This document shows positions 1 through 5,343 of a DNA stretch of 5,343 nucleotides, piece by piece. The stretch is taken from positions 1 through 5,343 of the forward strand of contig CALFIT010000123.1 of the NCBI GenBank assembly GCA_937877465.1, read 5' to 3'. The notes under the pieces are model-generated. The model ran no database searches. It was not told the DNA's origin and was given only the letters and a program-made list of their open reading frames with translations. How positions within the stretch are numbered: the first letter of the stretch is position 1; each line of letters starts with the position of its first letter. This stretch comes from an uncultured Bacteroidales bacterium (GTDB lineage Bacteria; Bacteroidota; Bacteroidia; Bacteroidales; F082). The translations under genes and the position numbers were made by a program.

Positions 1-1535
1 GCCTCTACGCGGCGGAAGATGTCGTCCTTGTCGGTGGGGCGCACCTCGGCGTGCCACTTGAAGCCGGGCAGATAACGCGACGACTCGTCCAAATCGCTTT
101 CGGGATACATGGTCTCGTTGATGGTTTTGAACGACTTGATGATGTCGACGCCGTTGTTTTTCATCTCGACGACCATCGTCTCGGAGTCCGACACGTCGAT
201 GCCGATGAGCGAGCCGTCGTCGTCGCGGATCCAATAGATGGTCTCGGCCTTGGTTCCGTCCACGCTGACGCGCCGGATGTTGCCGTCCTTGAAGCGCGAG
301 GTGATGTCGGTGCCCTTGATTTGGTTGTAGCCCTCGATGGAGTCTTGCGAGATGATGAAGCCGTTGCCCTTTTGCAGCACCCATTCGATGCTTTGGTCTT
401 TGAGTTTGATGTCGATGTCGGTGCCGGTCAGCTGGCTGTCTTCGGCCCACAGGATGGGGTTGACGCGCATTCGGATGGTGGAGTCGGCCATGAGGTAGGT
501 CAAGGTGTCGCATTTGCCCTGCATGTCTGACTTATAGAACCTTACGTTGCGCCGTGCGATGAGTTTCTCGACTTCTTCCTTTTGCTTGTCGAAATACATG
601 AACAAGGTGTCGCCGTGGATGTAGAGCGAGTCGCCGCCGTCGTAGCTGATGGCGTATGCGCTGTCGGTAGCGAAACTGAAGCCCCTATCTTCCCACATCT
701 CGATATAATCGCCGCGCATGACGACCTTGTAGGAGGTGTCGATCATGTCGACGCGGTCGTAGGCCTTGGCCAAGCCACGATTGCGGTCGTAGAAGATGGA
801 GTCAGACCACATCCGTTGTGTCTCGTTATGCATGAAAGGCCGTTGGAAAAGATGCACATGGTCTTCGTTCACAAGATAATAGCCCCGTTTCCCTTCCAGC
901 ACGTTCTCCTTATTAATGATGGTCGTTGGGCCTTCGAACCACATCTTCTCGATGCCCGTGTTATAATACAAGGTGTCGGTATACATTTGGTATTTCGGGC
1001 TGGTGACCTCCACATTCTCGAAAAACGAGAACTCTTTCATGCGGTCGCGATAATAACCATAATGGCTTTTCAGGGTCTTGTCGCCGCGATAGGTGGTCGC
1101 GCTGTCGGGATAGCAGGCCAAGTGCAGGTTGCGGTCGTAGGTGAGGTATTCGGTGAGCAAGGTCGTCGAGTCGTCCATCAGCTTCACGTTGTCGAAAAAC
1201 TCCGCGAAGCGCGTATTGCCGTCATAATCAAGCAAGTCGCTGAAAATCTCGACGCTGTCGTTGACGATGATATGCACGTTTTGGAAGGCGTTGAAGCTGT
1301 TGGTCTTCTCGAAGAAATAGGCCGAGTCGCAATAGAAATAGGCCGAGTCGTGGCGCATCTTCACATGCCCGATGAGGCGTTGCACATCACCCATGCTTTT
1401 CGAGTAGACAGCCTTATCGTAATGCTCGATGTGGATGCGCGTCTTCTTGCGTTGCACGGTGTCTTGCTCCTGAGCCGCAACGAGTTGCGACAGCAGCAGG
1501 AAAAACGATGCTATGAGCCACTTTTTGCCTTTCAT
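1..1535 (-). CDS. OstA-like (LptA/LptD N-terminal type) envelope protein, 3' end cut by window edge
   Basis: I translated this frame by hand from the ATG at 1535. It stays open for 511 codons to the window edge with no stop. Residues 1-21 form a signal peptide: basic MKGKK, a hydrophobic core, then V-A-A before Q22, a plausible signal peptidase I site. The rest is built of beta-strand-like repeats of the OstA type, with recurrent turns such as HDSAYFYCDSAYFF (62-75), DLLDYDGNTRFAEFFDNVKL (100-119), TEYLTYDRN (128-136) and TDTLYYNTG (186-194). Proteins of this class bind or pass lipopolysaccharide between the inner and outer membranes, so this one should act in the periplasm. No outer-membrane barrel domain is visible. 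Bacteroidota relatives are, as I recall, roughly 540-600 residues, so probably only the tail is missing. The start is supported by a promoter about a dozen bases upstream of the likely leader. It could be LptA-like or a separate OstA paralogue; the sequence does not decide. Confidence 0.82.
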   Translation of the reverse strand, partial: MKGKKWLIASFFLLLSQLVAAQEQDTVQRKKTRIHIEHYDKAVYSKSMGDVQRLIGHVKMRHDSAYFYCDSAYFFEKTNSFNAFQNVHIIVNDSVEIFSDLLDYDGNTRFAEFFDNVKLMDDSTTLLTEYLTYDRNLHLACYPDSATTYRGDKTLKSHYGYYRDRMKEFSFFENVEVTSPKYQMYTDTLYYNTGIEKMWFEGPTTIINKENVLEGKRGYYLVNEDHVHLFQRPFMHNETQRMWSDSIFYDRNRGLAKAYDRVDMIDTSYKVVMRGDYIEMWEDRGFSFATDSAYAISYDGGDSLYIHGDTLFMYFDKQKEEVEKLIARRNVRFYKSDMQGKCDTLTYLMADSTIRMRVNPILWAEDSQLTGTDIDIKLKDQSIEWVLQKGNGFIISQDSIEGYNQIKGTDITSRFKDGNIRRVSVDGTKAETIYWIRDDDGSLIGIDVSDSETMVVEMKNNGVDIIKSFKTINETMYPESDLDESSRYLPGFKWHAEVRPTDKDDIFRRVE

Positions 1536-1552
1536 GGTGTTGATATAACGCG

Positions 1553-1583
1553 CAAAAGTACGATTATTGTCCGAATTGGGCAA
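1553..1583 (-). promoter_or_regulatory. Bacteroidota-type promoter of the OstA-like gene
   Basis: On the minus strand a TTG (1583-1581, the end of a TTTTTTG run) is followed after exactly 20 bases by TACTTTTG (1560-1553). This matches the Bacteroidota housekeeping sigma consensus of TTG at -33 and TAnnTTTG at -7. Transcription would begin near 1546-1548, giving a very short leader of about a dozen bases before the ATG at 1535. No Shine-Dalgarno sequence is present, as is normal in this phylum. The -33 box shares its bases with the T-tract of the upstream terminator. Confidence 0.8.
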
Positions 1584-1618
1584 AAAAGATGTGGAGACGG
1601 TGTGCACTCCGCCTCCAC
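1582..1618 (-). terminator. Rho-independent terminator of glnS
   Basis: On the minus strand GTGGAGGCGG (1618-1609) pairs with CCGTCTCCAC (1600-1591). The stem has 10 pairs including one G-U, around an 8-base loop. It is followed by ATC and then six T residues (1587-1582). It lies 28 bases past the glnS stop codon. The opposite strand has no T-run after the stem, so it works only in the direction of the genes here. Confidence 0.88.
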
Positions 1619-1646
1619 TGAACAATGTTTTCAAGATGATTACAAA

Positions 1647-3392
<1,746 letters not shown>

Positions 3393-3407
3393 GGGTTTGT
3401 GTTTTAG

Positions 3408-3428
3408 CCCCCACACTGTCGTATGGGG
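3408..3428 (-). promoter_or_regulatory. Stem-loop in the glnS leader
   Basis: On the minus strand CCCCATAC (3428-3421) pairs with GTGTGGGG (3416-3409) around the tetraloop GACA. The stem is eight pairs with one wobble. It ends 16 bases before the glnS ATG and has no T-run after it, so it is not a standard terminator. Its G-run (3412-3408) could instead pair with the CCC directly before the ATG. That could affect translation start, which is inference only. I see no TAnnTTTG promoter in the 72-base gap. Confidence 0.4.
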
Positions 3429-3439
3429 TAATTGAAATG

Positions 3440-3465
3440 GTGTCTTTTCAAGACACTTCTGTCTT
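3440..3465 (-). terminator. Hairpin(s) just after the C69 peptidase gene, possible weak terminator or mRNA end
   Basis: On the minus strand GTGTCTT (3456-3450) pairs with AAGACAC (3446-3440) around the loop GAA, a perfect 7-pair stem. The following bases, CATTTCAATT, are a poor T-tract, so termination would be weak. A third half-site, AAGACA (3465-3460), overlaps the last base of the stop codon. It can pair with the same TGTCTT through a GAAG loop, so the two hairpins exclude each other. The likely role is transcript end formation or protection, with partial read-through into glnS. Confidence 0.45.
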
Positions 3466-5204
3466 TAATACTCCTTGTACTTGTCGCCCGTCTTCTCGAT
3501 GAGGATTTGGTAGTACTCGTCGCTGTATTTCGGGTGTTCGCTCTTGATGGGCGTGTATTTCTGTCCGGGCTGGGCGGGCTGGGCGGTGTTGACGTTGCCG
3601 TCCATGTACTTCATGAACAGTTCGTGGTAGAAGCGTTTCCACATCTCGCACAACTCATTGGCCGAGGTGCATGAGAAGTTGGTGAGTTCCTTCACCTGCG
3701 CTTCGCGGCCCTTGATGCCAAACACGCGCTTGTCCAAGGCGGGGACGACGCTCTCAACCCATTTCGTTTCCAACTCGCGCTGGCGCTTGCGGATTTCGGG
3801 GTGAATGTAGTCGTACTTGGTGTAGGCCCAGTTGCTCATCTGGTTGAAGGTCCAGAAGGCGGAGGTTTCGCTCCATTCGCTCATCGAGCCATTGCCTTCG
3901 CGGAAGCACTCGGGAATCTCGGTCATGCAGGTGTACATCGGGCAGTAGACGGTGTTGTCGGTGTCGTCGACGCCAAACCAGATGATGCCGCCGACGGGCC
4001 AGTCGTAGTAGCCACGGCATTGGGCGACGAAGCTGAAGCCGGTCTGCTGGGTGGCGGTGGTGCGCTCGTGGATGTAGGTCTGGCCGTTCACGTCAAACTC
4101 CATCGGACGCCAGCGGTAGGGGCAGTGGAACGGACCCGCGCCCACATCTTGCGCCATGTCGAGTTCGGTGCCTTCGAGGTGGTCGCGCATAAAGTCCATC
4201 ATGTCCAAGACGCTCACCTTCTTGTTGGGCAGCACCCAGAGCGGCATACGGTTGGTCGGGAAGTTGTCGGGCGTTTGGCACATGCCGGCTGTGTAAGGCT
4301 GCACGCGCTTGATGTCGCGCCCCGTGGCATAGCCCCAATAGTCGGTCATGTTGTCGGTCACCTTGTTGAACATGGCCCACACGCGCAGGTCGCAGAAACG
4401 GGCACCGCTGAAATCGACGGGGTTATAGACGTCGGAGAACGAGAACTTGTCGTCGGGACCGTTGTAGAGCTTCATCTCCTTGGCGAAGCTGATCACGTCG
4501 TCGGCATACACGCAGTCGATGTTCTTGTCTTTGAAGAGCTTGTCAATCTGCTTGAAGGTGATGCTGGTCTTGTTCTTCTTGGCCAAGGGGAAGGTGGTGA
4601 TGCGGGCTTGGTTGGCGTGACCGCTCACATAGCCGTCGGGGATGCGGCGGGCCACCCACACGGCGCCTTTGTTTTGCGGGCCTTTGCCGATCATTTCGAG
4701 GATCCACACCTCTTCGGTGTCGGCGATGGAGAACGACTCGCCCTCGCTGACGTAGCCGAAGTTGGCCACGAGTTCGCCCATCGTCTTGATGGCTTCGCGG
4801 GCGGTCTTGGCGCGTTGAAGGGTGATGTAAATCAGGCTGCCGTAGTCGATGATGCCTTGGCCTTCGTAAAGGCTTTCGAGTCCGCCGTAGGTCGTCTCGC
4901 CGATGGCAAGTTGCCATTCGTTCATGTTGCCGACCACGTTGTAGGTGTGCGCCACCTGCGGGATTTGGCCGCGAAACATGCCGCCGTCCCAGTCGTACAC
5001 ATCGAGCATGGCGCCGGCGGGCCAGTCGGTGGCGGGATAATGGTAGAGTTCGCCGTAGAGCACATGGCTGTCGGCGGCGTAGCTGATCATGCAGGAGCCG
5101 TCGGCAGAGGCACCTTTGGTGATGAGGAAATTGGTGCAGGCGTTGGCGTTCCCGAAGGAAAAGACAAGGGCCAAGGCCACGATTGCAGTGAATACTTTTT
5201 TCAT
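3465..5204 (-). CDS. Secreted family C69 (formerly U34) dipeptidase, Ntn-hydrolase fold
   Basis: This 579-residue protein belongs to the dipeptidase A/PepD-like family, whose members use an N-terminal cysteine to cleave short peptides. Residues 1-22 are a signal peptide (MKKVF, hydrophobic core, then A-N-A). The next residue is C23 of CTNFLITKGASADGS, the typical start of mature C69 enzymes. Further family-like segments are AADSH (43-47), MNEWQLAIGETTYGG (94-108), FSIADTEEVWILE (158-170) and GHANQARIT (195-203). The last two fit the substrate and active-site region, but I assign no residue role beyond C23. The mature chain has 12 cysteines. It probably acts in the periplasm or outside the cell in peptide use. 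A lipoprotein is less likely, because A-N-A-C is a poor lipobox. The C terminus has a proline- and glutamine-rich linker (541-548) before a charged tail. No clear promoter separates it from glnS, 72 bases downstream. The exact substrate is unknown. Confidence 0.92.
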   Translation of the reverse strand: MKKVFTAIVALALVFSFGNANACTNFLITKGASADGSCMISYAADSHVLYGELYHYPATDWPAGAMLDVYDWDGGMFRGQIPQVAHTYNVVGNMNEWQLAIGETTYGGLESLYEGQGIIDYGSLIYITLQRAKTAREAIKTMGELVANFGYVSEGESFSIADTEEVWILEMIGKGPQNKGAVWVARRIPDGYVSGHANQARITTFPLAKKNKTSITFKQIDKLFKDKNIDCVYADDVISFAKEMKLYNGPDDKFSFSDVYNPVDFSGARFCDLRVWAMFNKVTDNMTDYWGYATGRDIKRVQPYTAGMCQTPDNFPTNRMPLWVLPNKKVSVLDMMDFMRDHLEGTELDMAQDVGAGPFHCPYRWRPMEFDVNGQTYIHERTTATQQTGFSFVAQCRGYYDWPVGGIIWFGVDDTDNTVYCPMYTCMTEIPECFREGNGSMSEWSETSAFWTFNQMSNWAYTKYDYIHPEIRKRQRELETKWVESVVPALDKRVFGIKGREAQVKELTNFSCTSANELCEMWKRFYHELFMKYMDGNVNTAQPAQPGQKYTPIKSEHPKYSDEYYQILIEKTGDKYKEY

Positions 5205-5221
5205 AGTTTATGACTTTAATG

Positions 5222-5273
5222 ATGCTTCCAAATTGAGCCTACAAAAATAGTAAAATGTTTCGTTGGGAAGCAT
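5222..5273. repeat. Inverted repeat flanking the -7 box of the C69 gene
   Basis: ATGCTTCC (5222-5229) and its exact reverse complement GGAAGCAT (5266-5273) lie on either side of the TATTTTTG box with 36 bases between them. The right copy sits where a -33 box would be and the left copy lies in the leader. It could be a pair of operator half-sites; the 8-base arms are short enough that chance is possible. Confidence 0.35.
5242..5249 (-). promoter_or_regulatory. Probable -7 box of the C69 peptidase promoter
   Basis: On the minus strand TATTTTTG (5249-5242) fits TAnnTTTG exactly and would give a leader of about 30 bases before the ATG at 5204. No TTG lies 19-21 bases upstream; the bases there read ATGC. 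The promoter is therefore either weak or activator-dependent. A poorer alternative further upstream is TTTG (5340-5337), an 18-base gap, then TATGTTTC (5318-5311), which misses the last G. Confidence 0.6.
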
Positions 5274-5279
5274 ACGAAA
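5258..5279. repeat. Short palindrome TTTCGT-N10-ACGAAA upstream of the C69 promoter
   Basis: TTTCGT (5258-5263) and ACGAAA (5274-5279) are perfect reverse complements with a 10-base spacer, and they cover the expected -33 position. The size and spacing suit a dimeric regulator site, but six-base arms in AT-rich DNA are weak evidence. Confidence 0.3.
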
Positions 5280-5320
5280 TGTTCATTTGTTTGCATTTTC
5301 CTGAATTGCAGAAACATACC

Positions 5321-5343
5321 CGACAGCAAACGACAGCAAACGA
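5321..5343. repeat. 10-base tandem repeat CGACAGCAAA, cut by the window edge
   Basis: CGACAGCAAA occurs twice in a row (5321-5330 and 5331-5340), and a third copy starts with CGA at 5341-5343. The repeat may continue past the window. On the minus strand each unit holds a TTTG, so it could supply upstream promoter elements. Its full copy number cannot be seen. Confidence 0.6.

Noticed and set aside
1536..1646. A small gene or RNA gene in the gap between glnS and the OstA-like gene
   Set aside because: The whole gap is explained by the terminator and promoter, and I see no tRNA-like fold or open frame with a plausible start.
3393..3416. GTG at 3416 as the glnS start, adding MWGLKHKP
   Set aside because: The ATG at 3392 gives a usual GlnRS N terminus. 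The GTG is the first base of a hairpin arm, and the extra residues match nothing in the family.
5133..5204. The C69 protein as a lipoprotein anchored through C23
   Set aside because: The residues before C23 are A-N-A, lacking the usual Leu at -3 and small residue at -2. C23 is also needed free as the nucleophile.
3801..5213. A 470-codon open frame on the plus strand, opposite the C69 peptidase gene
   Set aside because: It mirrors the peptidase gene, and its product is a low-complexity run of V, G, A, H and D with no family features. GC-rich third codon positions in the real gene leave few stops on the other strand.

Overview
The window looks like an ordinary stretch of a Bacteroidota chromosome, most likely from the order Bacteroidales. 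Three things point there: two TAnnTTTG-type -7 promoter boxes, one with a TTG 20 bases upstream; no Shine-Dalgarno sequence before any of the three starts; and a left-end gene of the OstA-like type typical of this phylum. No finer taxonomic placement is supported. All three genes are on the minus strand, so transcription runs from right to left. I see no RNA gene, insertion sequence, CRISPR array or phage gene.

Layout in the direction of transcription: (1) 5205-5343 is a 139-base upstream region with a -7 box, two inverted repeats around it, and a 10-base tandem repeat cut by the window edge. (2) 5204-3465 encodes a secreted family C69 peptidase. Its signal peptide ends exactly before the predicted catalytic cysteine. 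(3) 3464-3393 is a 72-base gap holding alternative hairpins. (4) 3392-1647 encodes glutaminyl-tRNA synthetase, complete, with an unusual pair of CxxC motifs in its C-terminal barrel region. (5) 1646-1536 holds a strong intrinsic terminator for glnS whose T-tract runs into the -33 box of the next promoter. (6) 1535-1 encodes an OstA-like envelope protein that is cut by the left edge, probably near its C terminus.

The genes do not form an obvious pathway: one serves protein synthesis in the cytoplasm, one breaks down peptides outside the cytoplasm, and one belongs to lipopolysaccharide transport. The peptidase and glnS may be partly cotranscribed, because no clear promoter is visible between them. 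The OstA-like gene has its own promoter. I found no convincing new system. The points most worth checking are the double CxxC in GlnRS, the fused terminator and promoter, and the signal-peptide/nucleophile junction of the peptidase.
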